NCBI GenBank assembly: GCA_018713405.1
Contig: DVOR01000103.1
Span: forward strand, 1 to 8,261
Direction of reading: 5' to 3'
Source of the DNA: Candidatus Spyradenecus faecavium
GTDB lineage: Bacteria; Verrucomicrobiota; Kiritimatiellia; RFP12; DVOR01
Length of the DNA stretch: 8,261 nucleotides
Within the stretch, counting starts at the first letter, position 1, and every line of letters starts with the position of its first letter. Shown in pieces: positions 1 to 8,124 of this stretch. The notes under the pieces are model-generated. The model searched no databases. It saw only the letters and a program-made list of their open reading frames with translations, and was not told the origin of the DNA. Made by a program: the position numbers and the translations under genes.

Positions 1-439
1 CGCGGGCGATGGCCGCGCCCAGCGTGGCGTTGGTCGGCGGGTTCTCGGCCAACGCCTTGGCGCGCGCCTCGATCTCGGCGAAGCGCGGCGTGCCCCAGAG
101 GGAGACCAGGTCGGTGTCCTGGCGGAGCTTGCGCGCGTCGGTGAAGCCGAGCTCGACGGCCTTGGCGAGCATCTCCAGCGCCTCGTCCTGCCGCCCGTCG
201 AGGGCGCAGACGCAGGCGATGTTGTAGTGCCAGTTCGCGTCGTTCGGGAAGAGCTTGGCCGCCGCCCGCGCGGCCGTCTCCGCCGCGAAGCGGTCGCCGC
301 GCTGCGCCGCGCCGATGAACTGCTGAAGATAGAAACAGTGCCGGGGGAAAAGCCTCGGCATGTCAAAGACCGACTGCGCCCCCGCGAGGCCCGCAAAGGC
401 GAGCGCCGCAAGCGCGACGAAACGCTTCCAACGTGTCAT
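1..439 (-). CDS. Secreted TPR-like protein, C-terminus beyond the window
   Basis: The first 146 codons of a gene that runs off the low-coordinate edge. The N-terminus looks like a Sec signal peptide: Arg/Lys at residues 3-6, an Ala/Leu-rich core at about 7-19, and an A-G-A cleavage site before Gln22. The mature part is predicted to be exported. Residues 69-95 (starting NWHYNIACVCALDG) fit a tetratricopeptide helix pair, and about 96-130 (TDLVSLWGTPRFAEI) resembles the segment that often follows such repeats in TPR proteins. TPR domains bind proteins or peptides, but nothing visible names a partner. I chose ATG at 439 because AGGA lies 5-8 bases upstream; an in-frame ATG at 454 would add five residues (MTTGT). 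A promoter box at 482-492 suggests transcription separate from the methyltransferase gene upstream. The fold class is fairly secure and the function unknown. Confidence 0.75.
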   Translation of the reverse strand, partial: MTRWKRFVALAALAFAGLAGAQSVFDMPRLFPRHCFYLQQFIGAAQRGDRFAAETAARAAAKLFPNDANWHYNIACVCALDGRQDEALEMLAKAVELGFTDARKLRQDTDLVSLWGTPRFAEIEARAKALAENPPTNATLGAAIAR

Positions 440-481
440 GGTTCCTGTCGTCATCCTGGCCTTGTTCACATTCCTGGGTAT

Positions 482-492
482 ATGCTACCACA
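482..492 (-). promoter_or_regulatory. Extended -10 promoter box for the TPR gene
   Basis: The minus strand reads TGTGGTAGCAT, a TGTG extension plus the -10 hexamer TAGCAT. It aligns without gaps to the boxes before the three other transcription units here and is the weakest of the four. The hexamer ends about 42 bases before the ATG at 439. The upstream 17-base spacer is G-rich and shows no convincing -35. Confidence 0.55.
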
Positions 493-553
493 TTTCCCCG
501 CCCACGCAAAGGGGAGACAGGATTGTGCCGGGAAAAGTTTGGGGGACGCGGGG

Positions 554-1741
554 TCAGGCTTCCGGGTCGGGGAGGGCCTGGGCGATGTAGGGGGTGACGC
601 CCCAGAAGTCCTTGAGGGCGTGGTATTCGGCGATGGCCTCGCCGAGGCCGGGGCGCAGGCCGCGCTGGGCGCGGATGAGGATGTTGCGGCCGGTGGCCTC
701 CTGGGAGACGAACTCCATGACGGCGGCGCGGTAGCCGCAGATGCGGAGGACCTGGGCGCGGAAGGTGTCGGTGAGGAGGTCGGCGAGGCGTTCGCGGAGG
801 ATGCCGTGGCGCAGGAGGGCGCGCATGGGGCCGCCGCCGACGAGGGCGTGGTGGAGCTCGTGTTGGCAGCAGGGGACGCAGAGGATGCGTTGGGCCTTGG
901 CGCGGATGGCGAGGATGAGGGCGTCGTCGGTGTCGGTGTCGCAGGCGTGGAGGCTCATGACGAGGTCGGGGGCCTGGGGGCACTGGACGTCTTGGATGGC
1001 GGCGCAGCGGAACTCGACCTGGCCCTCGAGGCGGAGGGCCTGGGCCATGGCGCGGGCGCTCTCGATGACGCCGGGGTTGCGGTCGATGCCGAGGGTGGAG
1101 ACGTTGGGCCAGCCCTTGGCCTGGGTGAGGTAGGCGTGGAGGGCGAGGGTGAGGTAGGCCTTGCCGCAACCGCAGTCGACGATGAAGAAGGCGGGGGGCG
1201 GGGCGTCGGGGAGGAGGGGCTCGAGGGCGCGGAGCAGGGCGTTGACCTGGTCGTACTTGCCGCGCATGGAGGCGCGGATGGCGCCGTCGGAGGCGGCGAT
1301 GCCGAGGACGCGGAGGAGAGGCGCGGAGTCGAAGTCGGTGAGGGGCTGGCGCTTGGCGCGGTCGTTGCCGGCGGGGGCGGTGGGCGCCGCGGGGGCGGCC
1401 TTGGGCTTGCCGCGTGAGACGAGGGGGGTGCCGCGCTTGTTCACGCGCACGTGGAGGTCGCCTTCGAGGGTGACGAGGTGGAGCTCGCGCTTGCCGGTCT
1501 GGGCGAGGATGTCCTCGAGGCCCTTGCGGGCGGCTGGCTCGGTGAGGTTGCGGGTCTTGGATTGGGTGCCGTCGCGCATCTCGGCCTGCCAGAGGTCCTC
1601 GCCCTTGATGCGGACGGGGCGGAGGGAGATGCGGAAGGGCTGGCCTTCGCGGGTGAGGGTCTGGGTCAGGCGGATGAGGCCGGGGGCGAAGACGCGGCGG
1701 CGGATCTCGTCGGCGAGCGGTTGGGGCAGGTCCATGGGCAT
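554..1741 (-). CDS. Class I SAM-dependent methyltransferase, METTL25/Methyltransf_32-like
   Basis: A 395-residue protein with a Rossmann-type methyltransferase domain in its second half. Motif I is DCGCGKAYLTLAL (189-201), the acidic residue after strand 2 is D220 in GIDRNP, and SLHACDTDTDDAL (263-275) and VPCCQHEL (289-296) follow. The HAC...D and CC-x-H pattern recalls the Methyltransf_32 / METTL25-RRNAD1 group, whose substrates are mostly unknown. Residues 130-178 (KRQPLTDFD then GKYDQVNALLRALEPLL) look like the conserved segment that precedes the catalytic domain in bacterial members. Residues 1-105 form a separate N-terminal region joined by an Ala/Pro-rich linker (112-126). The start lies 27 bases after the clc stop with no promoter box between, so it is probably the last gene of the operon. 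No clear Shine-Dalgarno sequence precedes ATG 1741; ATG 1735 is an alternative. Methyltransferase identity is strong; the target is unknown (RNA or protein). Confidence 0.85.
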   Translation of the reverse strand: MPMDLPQPLADEIRRRVFAPGLIRLTQTLTREGQPFRISLRPVRIKGEDLWQAEMRDGTQSKTRNLTEPAARKGLEDILAQTGKRELHLVTLEGDLHVRVNKRGTPLVSRGKPKAAPAAPTAPAGNDRAKRQPLTDFDSAPLLRVLGIAASDGAIRASMRGKYDQVNALLRALEPLLPDAPPPAFFIVDCGCGKAYLTLALHAYLTQAKGWPNVSTLGIDRNPGVIESARAMAQALRLEGQVEFRCAAIQDVQCPQAPDLVMSLHACDTDTDDALILAIRAKAQRILCVPCCQHELHHALVGGGPMRALLRHGILRERLADLLTDTFRAQVLRICGYRAAVMEFVSQEATGRNILIRAQRGLRPGLGEAIAEYHALKDFWGVTPYIAQALPDPEA

Positions 1742-1768
1742 GGCGGGGGCTGGGTTGCGGGGCGCCGG

Positions 1769-3289
1769 TCAGCGGCGTTTCTTTTTGTTGGGTTTGCGTT
1801 TGACGCGGACGGCGACGTCGTGGCGGAGGCCGACGTGGCGGCGGAGGTGCGCGGGGGAGGAGTCGCGGTCGCGGAGCTGGGATTTGTAGAGGGTCCAGCC
1901 GGGGGTGAGGAGGAAGGCGAGGCCACAGACCCACATGGAGGGGAGGAGGAGGTTGTGGTTGCCGGTGAACTCGCTGACCATGAGGATGGCGGCGAGGGGG
2001 GTGCGGACGGCGGCGGTGAGATAGGCGGCCATGCCGAGCATGGCGCAGTTGGCCAGGGAGACGCCGAGGCCGGGGAAGAGGAGGGCGAAGCAGGCGCCCG
2101 CGCCCGCGCCGTAGGCCGCGCCGCAGAAGAGGGCGGGGCCGAGCATGCCGCCGGCGCCGCCGCTGCCGACGGTGAAGCTGGTGGCGATGGCCTTGACGGC
2201 GCCGAGCGCGAGGAGGAGCCCGATGGCGTGGGGGGCGAAGGCGTCGAGGGCGGCCGCGTTGGGGAGGAGGGTCTGCTGGATGGTGCCGTAGCCGGTGGAG
2301 AGGATCTGGGGGAAGACGAGGGCGATGGCGCCGACGAGGAGGCCGCCGATGGCGGGCTTGGCCCAAGGGGGAAGGGTGAGGCGGCGGAAGACAATCTCGG
2401 TCTGCCGGAAGAAGAGGATGTTGAAGCGGACGGCGGCGGCGATGAGGAAGGCGAGGAGGGCGTAGAGCAGGAACTTGAGGGGCGAGGCGAAGGTCTCGCC
2501 GGGCGTGGCGAAGACGGGCTCCCAGCCGAAGACGCAGGCGTAGGTCATGTAGGCGATGGTGGAGGCGACCATCGAGGGGATGAGGACGTCGCCCTCCAGG
2601 TCGAAGCCGCGGTAGAGGACCTCGGCGGCGAAGAGCGCGCCGGCCATGGGCGCGCGGAAGATGGCGCCGATGCCGGCGGCCATGCCGGCGGCCAGGAGGA
2701 CGCGCCGCTCGTAGACCGAAAGGCGGAGGACGTGCCCGACGAGGGCGCCGCAGGTGGCGCCGATCTGCGTGATGGGGCCCTCGGCGCCGGCGGAGCCGCC
2801 CGTGCCGATGACGAGGGAGGAGGCGACGATCTTGACGGGCGCGACGGCGGGGGGGATGTCGACGTCGGAGCGGTGGTAGGCCGCGATGACGGTGTCGGTG
2901 CCGTGGCCGCCGGCGGAGGGGGCGAAGCGCCGGGCCACCAGGCAGGCGAGGAGCGCGCCGCAGGCCGGCAACAGCAACGTCGCGAGCGCGGAGAGGAAGG
3001 GCGGGATGGGCAGGCGGACGGGGTGCGCGAGCGGCACCTCGCCGGCGGCCAGGGGCAGGTTGGTCTGGATGAGGGTCTCGAGGGCGAAGACGCGGACGTA
3101 CTCGATGGCGGAGAAGAAGGCGATGGCCAGGAGCCCGGCCAGGAGGCCGACGGCTGCGGCGATGCCGACGATGCGCCCCATGCGCAGCGTCTCGCCCTCG
3201 GCGGGCACCCAGAAGCGCAGCCAACGCCAAGACTGCCGGCCCCCGCGAAGGAGGTCGGCCGTCGGGATGGCGCGCGGCAGACGGGGCAT
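1769..3289 (-). CDS. ClC-family chloride channel or H+/Cl- antiporter
   Basis: A 506-residue polytopic membrane protein with the ClC architecture, moving chloride or a similar anion across the inner membrane. Family motifs occur in order: GAEGPITQIGA (168-178) with the gating glutamate E170; FRAPMAGALFAAEVLY (211-226); GSGGAGGMLGP (375-385) in the second pore half; and RTPLAAILMVSEFTGN (429-444). Two positions are unusual. The internal proton glutamate of E. coli ClC (E203) aligns by eye to V224, as in animal ClC channels. The Ser-containing GSGIP anion-binding loop is replaced by GGHGTD (127-132). There is no C-terminal CBS pair; the protein ends in a basic tail (KRKPNKKKRR, 497-506). The upstream gene encodes a CBS protein and may supply that function in trans. 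GAGGG 5-9 bases before ATG 3289 supports the start, and only 11 bases separate it from the upstream stop. Family is certain; ion and mechanism are inferred. Confidence 0.93.
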   Translation of the reverse strand: MPRLPRAIPTADLLRGGRQSWRWLRFWVPAEGETLRMGRIVGIAAAVGLLAGLLAIAFFSAIEYVRVFALETLIQTNLPLAAGEVPLAHPVRLPIPPFLSALATLLLPACGALLACLVARRFAPSAGGHGTDTVIAAYHRSDVDIPPAVAPVKIVASSLVIGTGGSAGAEGPITQIGATCGALVGHVLRLSVYERRVLLAAGMAAGIGAIFRAPMAGALFAAEVLYRGFDLEGDVLIPSMVASTIAYMTYACVFGWEPVFATPGETFASPLKFLLYALLAFLIAAAVRFNILFFRQTEIVFRRLTLPPWAKPAIGGLLVGAIALVFPQILSTGYGTIQQTLLPNAAALDAFAPHAIGLLLALGAVKAIATSFTVGSGGAGGMLGPALFCGAAYGAGAGACFALLFPGLGVSLANCAMLGMAAYLTAAVRTPLAAILMVSEFTGNHNLLLPSMWVCGLAFLLTPGWTLYKSQLRDRDSSPAHLRRHVGLRHDVAVRVKRKPNKKKRR

Positions 3290-3300
3290 GGGGCCCTCGG

Positions 3301-4236
3301 TCAGTCGCGGAGGATCCTGCTGAAGAATTGGCCGAGGGGGATGACGCCGATGAGGCGGCCGTCCTTGTCCAGGACGTAGCTCTTCACGGCGTTGCGCTCG
3401 GCGAGGTCGGCGGCGATTTCGCGCGCCGGCGTGTCGACGCGGCAGGTGGAGACGTCGGTGTTCATGGCGTCGCGGACACGGGTGCGGTGGGCCTCGCGCA
3501 TCCGGGCGGCCAGGGCCTCCATGGTGGAATCCAGGTCGTTCTTGGCGCCGGGGAAGAGCTTGCGCAGGCCCTTCGGGATGAAGCAGCCGAGCAGGGCGTG
3601 GGTGTCGACGGCGCCGACCAGGCGGCCCTCGTCGTCGACGATCGGGATCTCCACCTTGTCGCCGCCCATGATACTCTCCAGGGCGCCCGCGAGGGGGGCG
3701 TTGGCCGAGAGGACCTCGGGGTTGGCGGTCATGAGGTCGCCGGCGCAGATGTACTCGGGCAGCTTCATCTCGCTGCGGCGGAGGAAGCGGATGATCTCGC
3801 CGGGGTCGCGCATGGCGGCCAGGCGGTCGACGGCGCCGGGCTCGCGGAGCAGGTTGGCCAGGGCGCGGAGGATCTGAAGGTAGCGCGCGGGCTGATGCTC
3901 GGGCACCAACAGGAGGAAGACCAGGCGCACCGGGACGTCCGTCTCGGCCGAGGGGATGCCGGAGGGATAGACGCCGAGCGCGAGGTAAGGGCGCTCGATG
4001 CCCTCGATGCGGGCGTGCGGCAGCGCGACGCCGTCGCCGACGACCGTGGGCGAGACGCGCTCGCGCCGCAGGACGGCGTCGATGATGGGCTCGGCCTTGA
4101 CGCCGGGCAGGTGGTTGGCCACGATCAGCCCGGCCAGGGCGTTGACCATGTTGTAGAAGGACGGCACCGTCTGCTCAATGACGATGTCCCCCTCGGAGAA
4201 GAAGGAGCTGAGGTAAATCGCGTTCGTTTCGGACAT
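3301..4236 (-). CDS. PTS EIIA (PtsN-like) domain fused to a CBS pair
   Basis: A 311-residue soluble regulator. Residues 5-155 form a type-2 (fructose/mannitol/PtsN) EIIA domain: the phosphorylatable histidine is H74 in GVALPHARIEG, and a second conserved histidine is H114 in VPEHQPARYLQIL. Residues 165-220 (DLMTANPEVLS... IPIVDDEGRLVGAV) and 255-305 (DAMNTDVSTCRV... YVLDKDGRLIGVI) are two CBS motifs, which as a pair usually bind adenine nucleotides. EIIA domains take phosphate from HPr-type proteins; in E. coli, PtsN controls potassium transport by binding partners. No sugar permease (EIIB/EIIC) is nearby, so regulation is more likely than sugar uptake. The ClC gene begins 11 bases downstream, and a natural inference is that this protein controls that transporter by phosphorylation and nucleotide binding. 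The start at 4236 gives a normal EIIA N-terminus; AAGGG lies about 8 bases upstream. A promoter box is at 4266-4276. Confidence 0.9.
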   Translation of the reverse strand: MSETNAIYLSSFFSEGDIVIEQTVPSFYNMVNALAGLIVANHLPGVKAEPIIDAVLRRERVSPTVVGDGVALPHARIEGIERPYLALGVYPSGIPSAETDVPVRLVFLLLVPEHQPARYLQILRALANLLREPGAVDRLAAMRDPGEIIRFLRRSEMKLPEYICAGDLMTANPEVLSANAPLAGALESIMGGDKVEIPIVDDEGRLVGAVDTHALLGCFIPKGLRKLFPGAKNDLDSTMEALAARMREAHRTRVRDAMNTDVSTCRVDTPAREIAADLAERNAVKSYVLDKDGRLIGVIPLGQFFSRILRD

Positions 4237-4265
4237 CTTGGTTTCCCTTCGTTACCTTTGCCTCT

Positions 4266-4276
4266 AGGATAACACA
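4266..4276 (-). promoter_or_regulatory. Extended -10 promoter box for the EIIA-CBS/clc operon
   Basis: The minus strand reads TGTGTTATCCT: the TGTG extension followed by TATCCT. It ends 29 bases before ATG 4236, giving a leader of roughly 20-25 bases that contains the AAGGG ribosome-binding sequence. It lies only 23 bases past the stop codon of the reductase gene, so termination and re-initiation share a very short stretch. No good -35 hexamer is visible. Confidence 0.6.
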
Positions 4277-4299
4277 AACCTGCGCGCGTTGCACGCGGC

Positions 4300-5805
4300 T
4301 CAGAGCAGCCCCAGGTTGCCGAGCAGGTAGTGCGGGAGGTCCTCGACGGCGATCGGCGTGGCCAGGGGCTCGCCGAGGGTCGGCGGCTCATGGCTGGCCG
4401 GCGAGAACGGCACCAGCACGTCCTGCCCGCCCAGCTTGCGGCACTGGAAGCCGAACTTCGCCGCCGGGTGCGCGGTGCAGCTGTTGGGGCAGCCGCTGAT
4501 GCGGACCTCGGTGGTGACGATGCGCGCGAGGGCCTGGCGCTCCGGCGTGTCGGCCGGGAGCCACGCGTCGAGGGCGCGGGCCAGGCGCTCGCCGATGCGC
4601 GGGGAATCGGCCGCGCCGATCTTGCACACGGTGTTGCCGATGCACGTGGGGATGTGCCCGACGTAGGAGCGCAGGGTCAGGTCGAAATCCGGGAAGTCCC
4701 GCAACAGCGCCCCGTGCAACGCCGTGAGGCACTGCCGGTGGACGCGCGGGATGATGAGGTCCTGCGCGACGTGCAGCTGCAGCCGCGTCAGCCCGAACCG
4801 CCGCAGGAAGCCGCAGAAGCGCACCAGCATCGGCTGGGTGAAGTTCCCGAACGGCACGAAGAGCCGCACCGCGAACGTGCCGTCCGCGAGCGGCTCGCAG
4901 GCGACGGCCTTCCAATCCTCGAAGCCCTCCGCGGCCGGCTCGCCCTCGGGGAGCGTCGTCAGCGGATAGGCCTCGGGCGTCAGGCCCGCCTCCGGGCACT
5001 TGGGGTAGCCCCGCTCGTCGGCACGGTCGTAATACTCGCGGAAGAGCGCGGCCAGCCCCTCCTCACCCAGCTTCGCCCGCAGGAAGCGCAGGCGCGCCGT
5101 CGCGCGGCAGGCCCGGTCGCCGTGGTCATGGAAAAGCGCCGTCACCGCCATCGCCACGCGGATGCACTCCTCCGCCGGGAGCGCCTCGAAGAGGCGGAAC
5201 GCCACGCGCGGCTTGTTGCCGATGCCGCCCGCCAGCCACGTCTCGAAGCACCGCTTCCCGTCCTTCATCGTCGCGACGAAGCCCAGGTCCTGGATGGCGC
5301 ACAGCATTCGGTCCGCCGCGCGGTCGGCGAAGGCGATCTTGATCTTCCGCGGCAACGCATAGGCCGTGTCGAAGGTATAGAAGGCGTCGGACAGCGCCCG
5401 CGCGTAGGGCAGCACGTCAAAGACCGTGTCCGCGTGCAGCCCGCTGTTCGGGTTCACCAGCACGTTCCGGAACGTGTTGCCGCCGCCCCCGCGGAACCGC
5501 AACCCCGCCGCCTCGCAATCCGCCAGGCACGCCTCCACGTCCGTCGGCGCCACGCCATGCAGCTGGATCGCCTGACGCGTGGTGATGTGCGCGTAAGGCA
5601 CGCGATACTTCGCGAGCAGCCCCGCCACCGTCTCCAGGTCCCCCAGCGTCACGATGCCGCCCGTCCGGCGGATCCGCATCATCACCGCGTCGTCCCGCTG
5701 CTGGTAGATGCCGAAGTTCGACGACACCGCCTTCAATTGGAGCGGCGTGATCTTCTTGGCGTTGAAATCGGCCCAGGCGCCGATCAGCTCGTCGTGGTAT
5801 CCCAT
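4300..5805 (-). CDS. Siroheme/4Fe-4S sulfite (or nitrite) reductase
   Basis: A 501-residue enzyme of the nitrite/sulfite reductase family, which carries out six-electron reduction of sulfite to sulfide or nitrite to ammonia in the cytoplasm. The four cysteines that hold the iron-sulfur cluster and link it to siroheme are C388 and C394 (TCIGNTVC) and C439 and C443 (GCPNSC). Anion-binding residues have recognisable counterparts: R77 in TTRQAIQLHG, R113 in GNTFRN, and K154/K156 in LPRKIKI. Sulfite reductases carry Lys-x-Lys at the last site (LPRKFK), whereas plant-type nitrite reductases carry Lys-x-Asn (LPRKWN), so sulfite is favoured. No flavin or NADPH domain is fused, so the electron donor may be ferredoxin or a separate flavoprotein. 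The protein is somewhat shorter than E. coli CysI (about 570). GAGGAG six bases before ATG 5805 supports the start. It appears monocistronic, with its own box at 5836-5846. No sulfate-activation gene is visible nearby to confirm the role. Confidence 0.9.
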   Translation of the reverse strand: MGYHDELIGAWADFNAKKITPLQLKAVSSNFGIYQQRDDAVMMRIRRTGGIVTLGDLETVAGLLAKYRVPYAHITTRQAIQLHGVAPTDVEACLADCEAAGLRFRGGGGNTFRNVLVNPNSGLHADTVFDVLPYARALSDAFYTFDTAYALPRKIKIAFADRAADRMLCAIQDLGFVATMKDGKRCFETWLAGGIGNKPRVAFRLFEALPAEECIRVAMAVTALFHDHGDRACRATARLRFLRAKLGEEGLAALFREYYDRADERGYPKCPEAGLTPEAYPLTTLPEGEPAAEGFEDWKAVACEPLADGTFAVRLFVPFGNFTQPMLVRFCGFLRRFGLTRLQLHVAQDLIIPRVHRQCLTALHGALLRDFPDFDLTLRSYVGHIPTCIGNTVCKIGAADSPRIGERLARALDAWLPADTPERQALARIVTTEVRISGCPNSCTAHPAAKFGFQCRKLGGQDVLVPFSPASHEPPTLGEPLATPIAVEDLPHYLLGNLGLL

Positions 5806-5835
5806 GGATTCTCCTCAAAACGGGTTTCGCCACTC

Positions 5836-5846
5836 AGTATACCACA
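5836..5846 (-). promoter_or_regulatory. Extended -10 promoter box for the siroheme reductase gene
   Basis: The minus strand reads TGTGGTATACT, identical over 11 bases to the box before uup. It ends 30 bases before ATG 5805, predicting a leader of about 24 bases that carries the GAGGAG ribosome-binding site. Upstream is a G-rich run without a -35 hexamer at 16-18 bases. Confidence 0.7.
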
Positions 5847-5900
5847 ATCGCCCCCTCCTCCGCCCGCCTCAAGCCCCGAATCGGCCACTCGGCGGATCGC

Positions 5901-5913
5901 CCCCTTCAAGGGG
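5901..5913. repeat. Isolated palindrome CCCCTTCAAGGGG
   Basis: A 13-base perfect inverted repeat around a single central base, in the gap between the reductase promoter and the 22-base array. It resembles the array units in design (C-run, TT, AA, G-run). Its centre is about 45 bases from the first unit, close to but not exactly two array periods. It could be a hairpin at an RNA 3' end or a dispersed intergenic palindrome. Confidence 0.5.
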
Positions 5914-5944
5914 AGGATTCCAAATAAGTGCAGATGATTTTCCG

Positions 5945-6026
5945 AAACCCTTAAGGGTTTGCCTCAAAACCCTTAGGGTTTTGGGTCGAACCCCTTAGGG
6001 TTTCGCCTCCGACCCCTAAGGGTTTG
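5945..6026. repeat. Four near-palindromes in an exact 22-base tandem array
   Basis: Four units centred on CCCTTAAGGG-like palindromes: AAACCCTTAAGGGTTT (5945-5960), AAAACCCTTAGGGTTTT (5966-5982), AACCCCTTAGGGTTT (5989-6003) and ACCCCTAAGGGTTT (6012-6025). The core CCCT begins at 5948, 5970, 5992 and 6014, a period of exactly 22 bases, about two DNA helical turns. Spacers differ in sequence (around GCCTC, GGGTCG and CGCCTCCG) while spacing and core are kept. The array lies in the 250-base gap after the uup stop and before the reductase promoter. It could be a set of phased binding sites for a dimeric DNA-binding protein, or stacked bidirectional terminator hairpins (the second unit has flanking A4/T4 tracts). 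I know of no named element matching it. Confidence 0.85.
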
Positions 6027-6032
6027 GTGGGG

Positions 6033-6070
6033 GGCCTTTGCCGCGAAGAGGCAAAAGAAAGGCAAGGGCC
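6033..6070 (-). terminator. Candidate 3' hairpin after uup
   Basis: Two alternative stems share one arm. A 10-base stem pairs GGCCTTTGCC (6033-6042) with GGCAAGGGCC (6061-6070), with one G-U pair and an 18-base loop. A shorter stem pairs TTTGCC (6037-6042) with GGCAAA (6050-6055). The structure starts 30 bases past the uup stop codon. On the minus strand it is followed by C-rich sequence rather than a T-run, so classical intrinsic termination is uncertain; the T-tracts of the adjacent palindrome array may contribute. Confidence 0.45.
6037..6057 (+). repeat. Copy 1 of a 21-base hairpin-associated repeat
   Basis: TTTGCCGCGAAGAGGCAAAAG matches the segment at 8199-8219 at 19 of 21 bases, in the same orientation. 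One copy lies after and one before the uup gene. Both sit in hairpins whose loop includes GCGAAGA. Confidence 0.6.
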
Positions 6071-6099
6071 GGGGCGCTTCGCCGTTCGGCCCGGCGGGG

Positions 6100-7881
<1,782 letters not shown>

Positions 7882-7891
7882 ATGACCCGAC

Positions 7892-7902
7892 AGTATACCA
7901 CA
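7892..7902 (-). promoter_or_regulatory. Extended -10 promoter box for uup
   Basis: The minus strand reads TGTGGTATACT, identical to the reductase box. It ends only 10 bases before ATG 7881, so transcription starting 6-9 bases downstream would yield an mRNA with a leader of about 2-5 bases. The upstream spacer is very G-rich and there is no recognisable -35. Confidence 0.65.
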
Positions 7903-7990
7903 GCCTCCCCCACCCCGCCCCAACGGTATCCGGGGAAAGTGTGGGGACACAGCGCATCACGGAGGAGAGCAGAGGCCCACAATGACGCAA

Positions 7991-8084
7991 GGAAACCGCA
8001 GATTGGGGCAGATTGGGGGCCGGCTCCCGTCGGCAGGACTGCCAGTATGGGGAAACCGCAGATTCCGCAGATTGGTTGCAGATT
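7991..8084 (+). repeat. GCAGATT repeat cluster with a 60-base direct repeat
   Basis: GCAGATT occurs five times, starting at 7998, 8008, 8058, 8067 and 8078. Copies within each group are 9-11 bases apart, about one helical turn. The 14-base segment GGAAACCGCAGATT occurs identically at 7991-8004 and 8051-8064, exactly 60 bases apart. On the minus strand the core is AATCTGC. The cluster lies about 90-190 bases upstream of the uup promoter box. Confidence 0.75.
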
Positions 8085-8124
8085 AAGGGCGTGCCGGCGC
8101 ACGCGGGACTACCTGTGTGGATTC

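Noticed and set aside
363..3230. A 955-codon minus-strand frame rich in Arg, Pro and His
   Set aside because: It is an alternative frame running through two real genes and an intergenic gap. Arg/Pro/His composition is typical of an off-frame read of GC-rich coding DNA.
227..3379. Long open frames on the plus strand across 227-1417 and 1451-3379 (up to 642 codons), very rich in Gly, Glu, Asp and Ala
   Set aside because: They mirror the minus-strand methyltransferase and ClC genes, whose motifs are unmistakable. In GC-rich DNA the antisense frames lack stops; composition is unlike a folded protein.
4285..4297. Small inverted repeat CGCGT-TGC-ACGCG just after the reductase stop
   Set aside because: Only five base pairs and no strong T-run on the minus strand. 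Such motifs are frequent at this base composition, so I do not call a terminator.
5945..6026. CRISPR array interpretation of the 22-base repeat
   Set aside because: The conserved cores are only about 12-16 bases with 5-8-base spacers, far shorter than CRISPR units, and there are no cas genes.
5945..6026. Telomere-like CCCTAA/TTAGGG sequence, suggesting eukaryotic DNA
   Set aside because: The similarity is limited to a short core in a palindromic setting, and all genes, promoters and ribosome sites are bacterial.
7882..7950. N-terminal extension of the uup gene from GTG 7950
   Set aside because: The extension reads through the promoter box and an intergenic repeat and lacks ABC-F homology, which begins at ATG 7881.
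8043..8048. A second -10-like hexamer (CATACT on the minus strand) upstream of uup
   Set aside because: It lacks the TGTG extension shared by the other four boxes and shows no -35.
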